Part shown: one piece after another, positions 33,617 through 41,386 of the stretch
Layout: each line of letters starts with the position of its first letter
How positions within the stretch are numbered: the stretch's first letter is position 1
Assembly: GCA_002385605.1 (NCBI GenBank)
Contig: DGDU01000005.1
Coordinates: 1-61,329, forward strand
Direction: 5' to 3'
DNA length: 61,329 bases
From: Christensenella sp. UBA3944
GTDB lineage: Bacteria; Bacillota; Clostridia; Christensenellales; DTU072
Made by a program: the position numbers and the translations under genes
The notes under the pieces: generated by a model
Database searches by the model: none
What the model saw: only the letters and a program-made list of their open reading frames with translations
What the model was told of the DNA's origin: nothing

Positions 33617-33661
33617 GGTTTGCTAACCGAATTATACAACATCGTATTCGGGAGGCAAACC
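33617..33661. promoter_or_regulatory. Operator-like dyad over the XRE gene promoter
   Basis: GGTTTGC-N4-CGAAT and ATTCG-N4-GCAAACC form a perfect interrupted inverted repeat 45 bp long. The minus-strand -10 TATAAT (33636-33631) and a TTGCCT-like -35 (33658-33653) lie inside it. A likely binding site for the XRE protein itself. Confidence 0.65.
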
Positions 33662-33682
33662 ACTCTCTCTAGAAGTTGATAT

Positions 33683-33744
33683 CGGCGGTCTAGAACTTTG
33701 TCGAATTTAGGTAGAATCTACTTATTCTAGACTTACGGCCGCCG
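33683..33744. other. Long imperfect hairpin between hflX and the XRE gene
   Basis: CGGCGG with CCGCCG (outer) and GTCTAGAA with TTCTAGAC (inner, 8 bp), plus a nested GTAGA/TCTAC, can fold into a 62-nt structure. No T-run follows on either strand, so a plain terminator is unlikely. It may be an mRNA end-stabiliser or a small structured RNA. Confidence 0.45.
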
Positions 33745-33753
33745 AAAAACGGG

Positions 33754-34878
33754 CTATTCTTCGGTTTCTTCGCCAAAACCGCCATCTGGCACGGTATCGC
33801 TTTTTCCGAAAAGTATCTCCGAAATTTTGTCCTTAAGCGTGTCTATCCCCCGGTTGTATTTGGCGCTTATAACGCAGTAATTGCCCGTGTCGGGCAGAAT
33901 TTGCGGCATACCGAGGTCGCACTTGTTGTAAACGGTAAGCATGGGGATATCCCCCGCGCCGATGGACTCGAGCACCTCTTTTACAACATCGTACTGCTCG
34001 AGGATATCCTCCGAAACGCCGTCCACGACATGCAAAATGAGGTCGCTGTTTATTGTTTCCTCAAGGGTGCTTTTGAAAGCCTCCACGAAATGGTGGGGAA
34101 GCCTTGATATAAAGCCGACCGTGTCGAAAACAAGCACCTGCCTCCCTTCGCCGAGCCATAGCTTTCTGCCTACGGGGTCTAAGGTCGCGAACAGCTTGTC
34201 CTCCTCCGGAACGCCCGCTTTGGTAAGGGCGTTCATAAGGGTGGATTTGCCCGCGTTGGTGTAGCCAACGATAGATACCGTCTTTACATTGGAATTCTGG
34301 CGGTTTGCCCTTCTTCTGGCGCGCTCTTCGCCCAGTTTTTTGATTTTTTCCTGAAGGTGCTTTATCTCTAATTTTATGGCGCGCCTGTCCAGCTCCTTTT
34401 GCTGCTCGCCGCCGCCGCGCCTTGCGCCTCCGCCGCCCGCTCCGCCGCCGCCCTGGCGGGAAAGAGCCTCGAAAGAGCCGATTATCCGCGGCAGCTCCTT
34501 CTTCTTTTGGGCAAGCTCGACCTGCAGCTTGCCTTCGTTGCTTCTTGCGTGGCGGGAGAATATCTCGAGAATTAATGTTTCGCGGTCTATGACATCAACG
34601 CCCAGAAATTCCTCCAGGCTATGGAACTGGCTTCCCGACAAGTCGTTATCGAATATAACGATATCGGCGCCAAGGGCTTCAACGAGCCTTTTTAGTTCCT
34701 CAAGCTTGCCTCTGCCTATATAATAGGTTTTGTCGGGTTTTTCTTTGCGCTGGGTGAGAGAAGCCGCCGTTTCGTAATCGGCGGTTTCGGCGAGCTGCTC
34801 AAGCTCCTTAATAACTTTGAGGGCATCCCCGCTGTCGGCGACATTTACGAGAATTGCCTTCTTTTTTGTATCCGTCAT
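33754..34878 (-). CDS. hflX: GTPase HflX
   Basis: Ribosome-associated GTPase that rescues or splits stalled ribosomes in other bacteria. The 374 residues have an N-terminal HflX domain with the Gly-rich segment RQGGGGAGGGGARRGGGEQQ, a linker coiled coil, and a G domain: G1 GYTNAGKST, G2/G3 TLDPVGRKL and DTVGFISRLP, and G4 NKCD. The ATG overlaps the tcdA stop (4 nt) with AGGGAG upstream. It is the last gene of the adh-tcdA-hflX operon. Confidence 0.96.
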   Translation of the reverse strand: MTDTKKKAILVNVADSGDALKVIKELEQLAETADYETAASLTQRKEKPDKTYYIGRGKLEELKRLVEALGADIVIFDNDLSGSQFHSLEEFLGVDVIDRETLILEIFSRHARSNEGKLQVELAQKKKELPRIIGSFEALSRQGGGGAGGGGARRGGGEQQKELDRRAIKLEIKHLQEKIKKLGEERARRRANRQNSNVKTVSIVGYTNAGKSTLMNALTKAGVPEEDKLFATLDPVGRKLWLGEGRQVLVFDTVGFISRLPHHFVEAFKSTLEETINSDLILHVVDGVSEDILEQYDVVKEVLESIGAGDIPMLTVYNKCDLGMPQILPDTGNYCVISAKYNRGIDTLKDKISEILFGKSDTVPDGGFGEETEE

Positions 34879-35573
34879 GAAATAAGCTCCCTGATAACCT
34901 CTCCCGCGATTGTAAGCCCGACAACGCCCGGCACGAAGGCTACGCTTCCGGGCGGCTGCTTTCTTAAGCCTTCCTCTTTCGCAACCTTGACAGGCTCTTC
35001 TTTGGAGTATACCGCTTTTACGCCTTGTATACCCCTGGCTTTAAGCTCCCTTCGCATAACCTTAGCCATCGGGCAGACTGAGGTTTGGGAAATATCGGCT
35101 ACCTCAAATCCCGTGGGGATAAGCTTGTTGCCCGCCCCCATGGACGAAATAATGGGGGTGCCCGCCTGTTTGCACTTTTCGGCGAGGATAAGCTTGGAGG
35201 TTATCCTGTCTATCGCGTCAACCACATAATCGTATGACGCAAAATCGAAATTATCGGCGTTAGAAGCGTCAAAAAAGCAAAAATGCGTTTCTACAACTGT
35301 TTCGGGGTCTATGTCGGCTATCCTCTGTTTGCACGCCTCGACCTTGGGCATGCCCAAAGTAGACTGCATGGCAATCAGCTGGCGGTTAAGGTTGCTTGGG
35401 GCAACCGTGTCGCCGTCAACGAGAACGAGGCGCCCTACCCCGCTGCGGGCAAGCGCCTCTACCGCGTAAGAGCCTACGCCGCCCACGCCGAACACCGCGA
35501 CGGTGGACGCGCGCAGCTTGGCAAATGCCTCCTCTCCGATAAGCCTTATCGTTCGTGAATAAATAGATTCCAT
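34875..35573 (-). CDS. tcdA: ThiF-family protein, probably tRNA ct6A dehydratase TcdA
   Basis: An ATP-dependent dehydratase that cyclises threonylcarbamoyl-adenosine at tRNA position 37 in the TcdA/CsdL family. The 232 residues (from ATG 35573) have the Rossmann start VAVFGVGGVGSYAVEALARSGVG, the DGDTVAPSNLNRQ adenylation motif, DAIDRITSKL and GAGNKLIPT. The family usually starts with 'M..fSRtelLiG', which fits MESIYSRTIRLIG here; a longer TTG start at 35624 is possible but has no better ribosome site. Alternatives are other E1-like enzymes (MoeB, HesA); the absence of a Cys-rich zinc motif and the TcdA-like IGEEAF favour TcdA. Confidence 0.85.
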   Translation of the reverse strand: MESIYSRTIRLIGEEAFAKLRASTVAVFGVGGVGSYAVEALARSGVGRLVLVDGDTVAPSNLNRQLIAMQSTLGMPKVEACKQRIADIDPETVVETHFCFFDASNADNFDFASYDYVVDAIDRITSKLILAEKCKQAGTPIISSMGAGNKLIPTGFEVADISQTSVCPMAKVMRRELKARGIQGVKAVYSKEEPVKVAKEEGLRKQPPGSVAFVPGVVGLTIAGEVIRELIS

Positions 35574-35583
35574 TCGGTCGGTT

Positions 35584-36792
35584 TTATTCCTGTACTGCCT
35601 TGAATATCTTTGTGATTTCGTCAAGCCCCATCAGCCTGGGCACGGGATAAAGCGGGTTGGCTTCCTTGAAAGCCCTCTTGGCAAGGATGGGAAGGTCCTC
35701 GTCCTTTATGCCCTTTATGGCGGTGGGTATCTGCATGTAGGCGTTCATCTCCTTTATGGCGGCGATAAACTTGTTTGCCTTTTGCTCGTCGGTTTCGCCC
35801 TCGCTGGTTATGCCCGCTACATCGGCAAGCTCGGCAAGCCTCTTGTGGGCGGATTCGCCGAAGGCCTCAAGCACTACGGGAAGTATGACGGCGTTTGCCA
35901 GCCCGTGCGGCACATTGTACATACCGCCAAGGGTGTGGGCGACGGCGTGCACATAGCCTACATAAGCCCTGGTGAAAGCCACGCCCGCGTAGTAAGCGGC
36001 GAACTGCATATTTCTTCTTGCCTCGAGGTTAGACCCGTTGTCGTAGGCTTCCTTTAGGTTATCGAATATGAGCTTTACCGCCTTTTTTGCCATATCCTCG
36101 GTTTCGCGGGTGTTGCTTCTGCCGATGTATGCCTCGACGGCGTGGGTGAGGGCATCCATGCCCGTTGTCGAAGTGATGTGTTTGGGTAACCCTTTAGTAA
36201 GTACGGGATCCAGGACGGCGTATCTCGGGATAAGCACGACATCGTTTATGGGGTACTTCTCGTGGGTTTCGCTGTTGGTGATAACCGCCGCGAGGGTTGC
36301 TTCGCTGCCCGTGCCGGCGGTGGTAGGTATCGCGAACAAGGGCGGGAGCTTCCTGAGAACCTTAAGCACGCCCTTCATCTTGGGTATGGGCTTATCGGGC
36401 CTTGCTATCCTCGCGCCCACGCCTTTGGCGCAGTCCATGGGCGAGCCGCCGCCGAATGCGATTATCGCCTCGCAGCCGTTTTCGCGGTAGAGCGCCGCGG
36501 CCTCTTCTATGTTGTCTATCGTGGGGTTAGGTACCGTCTTATCGTAGAAGGCGTAGGCGATGCCCTCCTTCTCCAGCCCTTCCTTGAGCGGCTCGACAAG
36601 CCCCAAAGAAGATATACCCTTATCGGTTACTATAAGAACTTTTTTTATGCCTTTGGATTTGATAAAGACGGGCAACTTAAGCAGGCTGTTCTCGCCCTCG
36701 ATAAGCTCGGGCTTGCGCCAGGGAAGAAGCGGCACTACAATCCTGAATACCGCCTGATAGATTCTGCAATACGCTTTGAATAATATATTCAT
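35584..36792 (-). CDS. Iron-containing alcohol dehydrogenase
   Basis: NAD(P)-dependent dehydrogenase of the Fe-ADH group, typical of fermentative clostridia (butanol, lactaldehyde or 1,3-propanediol types). The 402 residues show FGGGSPMDCAKGV, IPTTAGTGSEATLAAVIT, and the metal ligands in GMDALTHAVEAYIG and YVHAVAHTLGGMYNVPHGLA. An N-terminal hydrophobic stretch (about 10-23) is unusual for a soluble enzyme and could be a membrane contact. GGGGG lies 5 nt before the ATG. First gene of the operon with tcdA (10 nt) and hflX, with a promoter facing a divergent carrier gene. Substrate unknown. Confidence 0.93.
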   Translation of the reverse strand: MNILFKAYCRIYQAVFRIVVPLLPWRKPELIEGENSLLKLPVFIKSKGIKKVLIVTDKGISSLGLVEPLKEGLEKEGIAYAFYDKTVPNPTIDNIEEAAALYRENGCEAIIAFGGGSPMDCAKGVGARIARPDKPIPKMKGVLKVLRKLPPLFAIPTTAGTGSEATLAAVITNSETHEKYPINDVVLIPRYAVLDPVLTKGLPKHITSTTGMDALTHAVEAYIGRSNTRETEDMAKKAVKLIFDNLKEAYDNGSNLEARRNMQFAAYYAGVAFTRAYVGYVHAVAHTLGGMYNVPHGLANAVILPVVLEAFGESAHKRLAELADVAGITSEGETDEQKANKFIAAIKEMNAYMQIPTAIKGIKDEDLPILAKRAFKEANPLYPVPRLMGLDEITKIFKAVQE

Positions 36793-36823
36793 AGCAGCCC
36801 CCTTTTATTTTTAGGATAGTTAA

Positions 36824-36852
36824 ATTATACCATATTACAATTTTATGAGCAA
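36824..36852 (-). promoter_or_regulatory. Predicted promoter of the adh-tcdA-hflX operon
   Basis: TTGCTC (36852-36847), a 17-nt spacer and perfect TATAAT (36829-36824) on the minus strand. The -35 lies in one arm of a shared inverted repeat (see 36849-36905). Confidence 0.6.
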
Positions 36853-36905
36853 CATTCGCAAACTTTGTTTTTGTGTTTAGGCGTAATTTCGACAAATAAT
36901 GTTGC
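36849..36905. promoter_or_regulatory. Inverted repeat covering both divergent -35 boxes
   Basis: GCAACATT (36849-36856) and AATGTTGC (36898-36905) are exact inverted copies 41 bp apart. Each overlaps a -35 element of one of the two divergent promoters. Could be a common regulator site. Confidence 0.5.
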
Positions 36906-36930
36906 CAATGTGTAACTTTGGCTTTATAAT
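36902..36930 (+). promoter_or_regulatory. Sigma-A promoter of the yfcC-pfkB pair
   Basis: TTGCCA, a 17-nt spacer and perfect TATAAT. Confidence 0.75.
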
Positions 36931-36959
36931 ATACTCATTAACGGAGAGAGGTAACTGTT

Positions 36960-38438
36960 TTGGAGGAGAAAGGCAACATTTCGGCCATGCCCGAAGGCAA
37001 TGACAATCCCAGAATCATTCAAATCAACAAAAGAGCGATAATAGTCGCCGTAGCGGTAATTCTCATACTTGTTATCGCGGCGTATGTTCTTACATTCGTA
37101 CTGCCCAGGGGCGCCTACGAGAGGGACGCTAACGGCTCTATCATAATGGGCACATACAAGGAGGATCCCACCCTGGACGGCATAGAGTGGTGGGAGTTTT
37201 TGCTCTCGCCCTTCCTTGTCCTTAACCCCGCGGAGGAAGGCGCGATAATCCTTTACAGCATAATGCTGCTTCTGGTAATAATAGGCGCCGTGTTTATGAC
37301 GCTAGAAAAAAGCGGCATATTGGTCTATATGGTAAAGGCGATAGCCCATAAATTCATAAAAAAGAAATATCAGCTTCTCGCCATCCTTACCTTCGCCTTT
37401 ATGTTCCTCGGCAGCGCCGTCGGTATGTTCGAGGAGCTTATCCCTCTCGTGCCGATTATAATAATGCTGTCTTACGCCCTGGGCTGGGACGCCCTTGTGG
37501 GTCTTGGGATATCGGTAATGGGCAGCTGCTTCGGCTTCGCCGCGGGCGTAATGAACCCCTTTACGGTGGGCGTCGCGCAAACAATAGGCAAACTGCCTAT
37601 GTTCTCGGGCATAGAGGTAAGGCTTATCTCCTTCATCCTTATTTACGGTATCCTGATGGCGTTTCTTTACTTCTACGCCAAAAAGATAGACAAAAACCCG
37701 CAAAAGTCCCCCGTTTATCTGGCCGACCTCGAGCGCAAAAAGAGCTTCTCCTTCGAGGTTGACGACTTTGTTTTCGACAAGACAAAAAGCAACGCCCTGA
37801 AGTGGTTCGCGGGCTGGCTCGGTGTCGTCATTGTTTCGGCAATCGTGTCTATCTTCTGGCACCCCTTGTCGGATTACATAATCTACATAACCCTTGTATG
37901 CTATGTCGTGGGCGGCTTCGGAGCCTCTATAATATGCGGCATACGCGGCAAAGAGTTCTTTAAGCTTGTAGGCAAAGGCGTCCTCACCCTTCTGCCCGCC
38001 GTCGCCATGATAATGATAGCGGGCGGCGTGCGCTTTATTATCGAGAAGGGCAACATAATGGACACCATTTTGTTCCGCACCCTTCCCCTGCTCGAGAATC
38101 AGCACCCTCTCGCTGGCAGCATAATGATTTACTTTATAATCATCGTGTTCGAGCTTTTCATCCCCAGTGGCTCGGCCAAAGCAGTTTTGCTTATGCCCAT
38201 AATCTTTGAGCTTTGCAATATGTCGGGCATACATCCGCAGGTCGCCGTGCTTGCATTCGCCTTCGCCGACGGCTTCAGCAATATACTGCACCCCACAAAC
38301 GCCGGGCTTCTTCTCATTCTCGGCATGACAACCGTAGACTACGGCAAATGGTTCAAGTGGAGCATTAAGATTCAGCTCGCGCTGTTCGCGGCGTCGGTCG
38401 CCATGCTTGCTTTCGCCCAGATGGTATATTACGCATAA
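36960..38438 (+). CDS. YfcC/DcuC-type anion or amino-acid carrier
   Basis: 492 residues with about 12 membrane helices in the pattern of the YfcC/C4-dicarboxylate anaerobic carrier family: a cytoplasmic N-terminus of about 20 residues, a first helix followed by FVLPRGAYERD, internal GAVFMTLEKSG, GSAVGMFEELIPLVPI, and a mirrored half ending VFELFIPSGSAKAVLLMPI and PTNAGLLLILGMTTVDYG. Relatives move dicarboxylates, short peptides or arginine/ornithine; I cannot choose. The start is TTG with GAGAGG 8 nt upstream; an internal ATG ten codons later has a poorer site. It is paired with a PfkB-family kinase 21 nt downstream, both facing away from the adh operon, so uptake plus phosphorylation of a metabolite is suggested. 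Confidence 0.85.
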   Translation: MEEKGNISAMPEGNDNPRIIQINKRAIIVAVAVILILVIAAYVLTFVLPRGAYERDANGSIIMGTYKEDPTLDGIEWWEFLLSPFLVLNPAEEGAIILYSIMLLLVIIGAVFMTLEKSGILVYMVKAIAHKFIKKKYQLLAILTFAFMFLGSAVGMFEELIPLVPIIIMLSYALGWDALVGLGISVMGSCFGFAAGVMNPFTVGVAQTIGKLPMFSGIEVRLISFILIYGILMAFLYFYAKKIDKNPQKSPVYLADLERKKSFSFEVDDFVFDKTKSNALKWFAGWLGVVIVSAIVSIFWHPLSDYIIYITLVCYVVGGFGASIICGIRGKEFFKLVGKGVLTLLPAVAMIMIAGGVRFIIEKGNIMDTILFRTLPLLENQHPLAGSIMIYFIIIVFELFIPSGSAKAVLLMPIIFELCNMSGIHPQVAVLAFAFADGFSNILHPTNAGLLLILGMTTVDYGKWFKWSIKIQLALFAASVAMLAFAQMVYYA

Positions 38439-38459
38439 AAAAATAAGACGGATATAGCT

Positions 38460-39359
38460 ATGAAAAAGTACGACAGCCTGATAATAGGACACATTTCTTT
38501 GGACTACAACATCGATTATCTCGAACACCAGATAATCGAAATCGGCGGCGCGGTGATTTATTCTTCGGCGTCGGCGTACGCCCTCGGGCACAAGGTCGGC
38601 GCGATAACAAAGCTTGCCGCTAAAGATGCCGACAGGCTTGAGGCTTTGGTGATACCCAAAGAGGATATCTATCTTATAGATTCCCCCGCCTCTACCTCCA
38701 TTCGCAACAAATACTTTACCGCCGACAAGGAGCGCCGCGAGTGCAGGTGCATAAGCCGGGGCGCGCCCTTCACCCTCGCCGACATTCCCGGGGTAGAAAG
38801 CGAAATCTACCACTTCGCGGGGCTTATTTACGGCGACTACGAGGACGGGCTTATCCCCGATCTTGCCAAAAGAGGCAAGGTTGCGGTCGATGTCCAGGCG
38901 TACCTCCGCCACGCCGACAATGCCGACGGCAGGATGTATTTTGAGGACTGGAAGCAGAAAAAAGAGCTTATGCCCTACATCCACTACCTAAAGACGGACG
39001 CCGCCGAGGCCGAAATACTTACGGGGCAACCGGACAGGGTAACCGCTGCTAAGATGTTCCATGACTGGGGCGCAAAGGAAGTGGTTATCACCCACAACAC
39101 AGAGGTACTTGCGTACGACGGCAGGAATATTTATACCTGCCCCATAAGAGCCCGCAACCTCTCGGGAAGAAGCGGCAGGGGCGACACCACCTTTTCCGCC
39201 TACATCACCGAAAGAAAAATCTCCGATGTCCCCACCGCCCTGCTGTGGGCTACCGCAACGGTATCCAACAAAATGGAAAAGCCGGGCCCGTACAGGGGCA
39301 CAAGAGAAGATGTGCAAAACTACATCAACGAATTTTATAAGGATTATGCCGCTAAATAG
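38460..39359 (+). CDS. PfkB-family carbohydrate/nucleoside kinase
   Basis: 299 residues of the ribokinase fold: an N-terminal substrate lid with EIGGAVIYSSASAYALGHKV, and the ATP-site signature GRSGRGDTTF with catalytic Asp242. It is shorter than ribokinase and lacks the second PfkB signature in a clear form. It probably phosphorylates a small sugar or nucleoside delivered by the upstream carrier; neither substrate is known. The Shine-Dalgarno is weak (GGA 7 nt before ATG), suggesting translational coupling to the carrier. A terminator follows. Confidence 0.8.
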   Translation: MKKYDSLIIGHISLDYNIDYLEHQIIEIGGAVIYSSASAYALGHKVGAITKLAAKDADRLEALVIPKEDIYLIDSPASTSIRNKYFTADKERRECRCISRGAPFTLADIPGVESEIYHFAGLIYGDYEDGLIPDLAKRGKVAVDVQAYLRHADNADGRMYFEDWKQKKELMPYIHYLKTDAAEAEILTGQPDRVTAAKMFHDWGAKEVVITHNTEVLAYDGRNIYTCPIRARNLSGRSGRGDTTFSAYITERKISDVPTALLWATATVSNKMEKPGPYRGTREDVQNYINEFYKDYAAK

Positions 39360-39380
39360 CCGGCGATTTACTAAACACGA

Positions 39381-39406
39381 AGGGCTCTCCGCGGAGAGCC
39401 CTTTTT
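39381..39406 (+). terminator. Terminator after the kinase gene
   Basis: AGGGCTCTC-CGCG-GAGAGCCCT followed by TTTT. Confidence 0.9.
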
Positions 39407-39429
39407 GATTGCTTAAATTCGTATGAAAG

Positions 39430-41382
39430 TTAATTGCCGTTTAGCATTTGGATAAATTCGGCTTCGCTTATTATCTTTATGTTAAGCTTTTGAGCTTTAG
39501 CCAGCTTGCTGCCCGCTTCCTCTCCAGCCACAACAAGGTTTACGGAGGAGTTTATATTGTCGGCTGTTTTGCCGCCCCTTTCGGTTACAAGCTTTTGCGC
39601 CTCGCTTCTTTTGTAATTGGTAAGCACCCCCGTAAACACAACGGTATACCCGCTGAATATGCCCTCGGTTACCGGCTCTTCCTCTGCCTCTATCTCGATA
39701 TGGCTAAGCAGATTGTCCACGAGGCGGGCGTTCTTTTCGTCCTTAAAGAAGTTTACGACATTCTCCGCCATTATACCGCCGAACTCGGGGATTTCAATTA
39801 TCTGTTCGGCTGTGGCTTCCCTTAGCGCCTCTATCGAGCGGAAGCGGTCGGCAAGCTGCTTTGCCGCCTTTTTGCCTATGGTAGGTATGCCTAAGGCGAA
39901 CACAAACCTCGAAAGCGTCGTCTTGCGGGACTTATTAATCGAGGATATGAGGTTATCCGCCTTTTTGTCTTTGAAACCCTCGAGGGCCTTAAGCTGCCCG
40001 GCGGTTATGGTGTACAGCTTGTCTACGCTGTCTATATGCAGATCGTTATAAAGCTGCTCGGCGGTTTTTTCGCTAAGCCCCTCTATGTCCATACACGCCT
40101 TTGAGGCGAAATGGTCTATCGCCGAAATGACTTTGGGCGCGCAGGCGTCGTTGGTGCAGTAATAAAAAACATTGTCCTTTCTTACGGGCGAGCCGCAAGC
40201 GGGGCAGACTATAGGGGGGAGGATTTCCTTACTGTTTTCGCCGTGCTGATACACCCCCATTATCTCGGGGATGACATCGTTGCTGCGCCTTATAAGCACC
40301 CTACTCCCTATCTTGATATCCTTCCTTTGGATATCCGAATAGTTATTTAAGGTTGCCCGTTTTACGGTTACGCCCATTAAATCAACCGGCTCGAGTATGG
40401 CTAAGGGGTTAAGCTTTGAGGTTCTGGAAACCTGCCATACAACATCCTTAAGAATGGTGGTAGTCTCCATCGCCTGGAATTTGTAGGCGAGCGCCCAGCG
40501 GGGGAACTTCTCGGTAAAGCCCAGCTCTTCCCTCAAACCCAGGTCGTTTACCTTAAACACGGCGCCGTCAATAAGGAAATCAAGCGTGGGCCTGCTTTCC
40601 TCAATTTCCTCCAAATGCTTCTCCGCCTCGGCGACATCGTCCACGACATAAAACACATCGCTTACCAGAAAGCCGTTTTGCCTTAAAAATTCGTGAATCT
40701 CTTCCTGGCTACTGAACCTTTTGCCGTCGTGGTAGCCGACATTGTAGGCAAAAAAGTCGAGGTTTCTTTCGGCGGTAACCTTGGGGTTAAGGTTTCGTAT
40801 CGCGCCCGCCACGCCGTTTCGGGGGTTTTTGAGGGGGACGGCCGCGGTCTTGTTGTATTTGTCAAATTCCGAAATCCTCATTATCCCCTCGCCCTGTACC
40901 TCGATAATGCCCGTATAGTCTATCCTGCGGGGGATGGTGCGTATCGTCTTTATCTGCTCGGTGACATCCTCGCCCACTTCGCCGTCGCCGCGGGTGGCTC
41001 CCTTTACCAGCGCGCCGTCCTTATATGTCAGCGACAGGGTGAGCCCGTCGAATTTTTGCTCGAGGGTAAGCCTCGGCGTGTACCCGAGAGCCTTTCTGAT
41101 GCGCTCGAGGAAGGCTTCGAACTCCTTAATGTTTTTTGCCTTGTCGAGAGAATATAGCCTTTCCCTGTGACGGTAAGGCGCGAACGCCTTCAGCGTCTCG
41201 CCGCCTACCCTAAGCGTGGGCGAGTCGGGATAGCGCATGCCGAACTCTGTTTCTAAAGCGACAAGCTCGTCGTAAAGCCTGTCGTATTCGTCGTCGGCGA
41301 CAATGGGGTCGTCCAGCACATAATAAGCGTAGGCGTACTTGTTGAGCAAATCGACAAGTTCCCTCATTCTCTGCATCGGCAT
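39430..41382 (-). CDS. ligA: NAD-dependent DNA ligase
   Basis: Seals nicks in lagging-strand synthesis and repair. The 650 residues (from ATG 41382) have domain Ia with YYVLDDPIVADDEYDRLYDEL, the adenylation lysine K110 in LEQKFDG, an OB-fold, a four-Cys zinc finger (CPACGSPVRKDNVFYYCTN..C), helix-hairpin-helix repeats, and a C-terminal BRCT domain (about 575-650). I place the start at the ATG with GGAG 7 nt upstream; the frame stays open 12 codons further but without a site. The gap to the pcrA stop is 4 nt. The operon dgt-pcrA-ligA joins nucleotide hydrolysis, helicase and ligase. Confidence 0.97.
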   Translation of the reverse strand: MPMQRMRELVDLLNKYAYAYYVLDDPIVADDEYDRLYDELVALETEFGMRYPDSPTLRVGGETLKAFAPYRHRERLYSLDKAKNIKEFEAFLERIRKALGYTPRLTLEQKFDGLTLSLTYKDGALVKGATRGDGEVGEDVTEQIKTIRTIPRRIDYTGIIEVQGEGIMRISEFDKYNKTAAVPLKNPRNGVAGAIRNLNPKVTAERNLDFFAYNVGYHDGKRFSSQEEIHEFLRQNGFLVSDVFYVVDDVAEAEKHLEEIEESRPTLDFLIDGAVFKVNDLGLREELGFTEKFPRWALAYKFQAMETTTILKDVVWQVSRTSKLNPLAILEPVDLMGVTVKRATLNNYSDIQRKDIKIGSRVLIRRSNDVIPEIMGVYQHGENSKEILPPIVCPACGSPVRKDNVFYYCTNDACAPKVISAIDHFASKACMDIEGLSEKTAEQLYNDLHIDSVDKLYTITAGQLKALEGFKDKKADNLISSINKSRKTTLSRFVFALGIPTIGKKAAKQLADRFRSIEALREATAEQIIEIPEFGGIMAENVVNFFKDEKNARLVDNLLSHIEIEAEEEPVTEGIFSGYTVVFTGVLTNYKRSEAQKLVTERGGKTADNINSSVNLVVAGEEAGSKLAKAQKLNIKIISEAEFIQMLNGN

Positions 41383-41386
41383 ATTT

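Noticed and set aside
33683..33744. Terminator of hflX
   Set aside because: The hairpin has no T-run on the minus strand; listed as a structure of unknown role instead.
37302..38984. Minus-strand frame of 560 codons antisense to the carrier and kinase genes
   Set aside because: It is a shadow: His/Tyr/Gly-rich translation, no motifs, no ribosome site, and it crosses the boundary of two well-supported genes.
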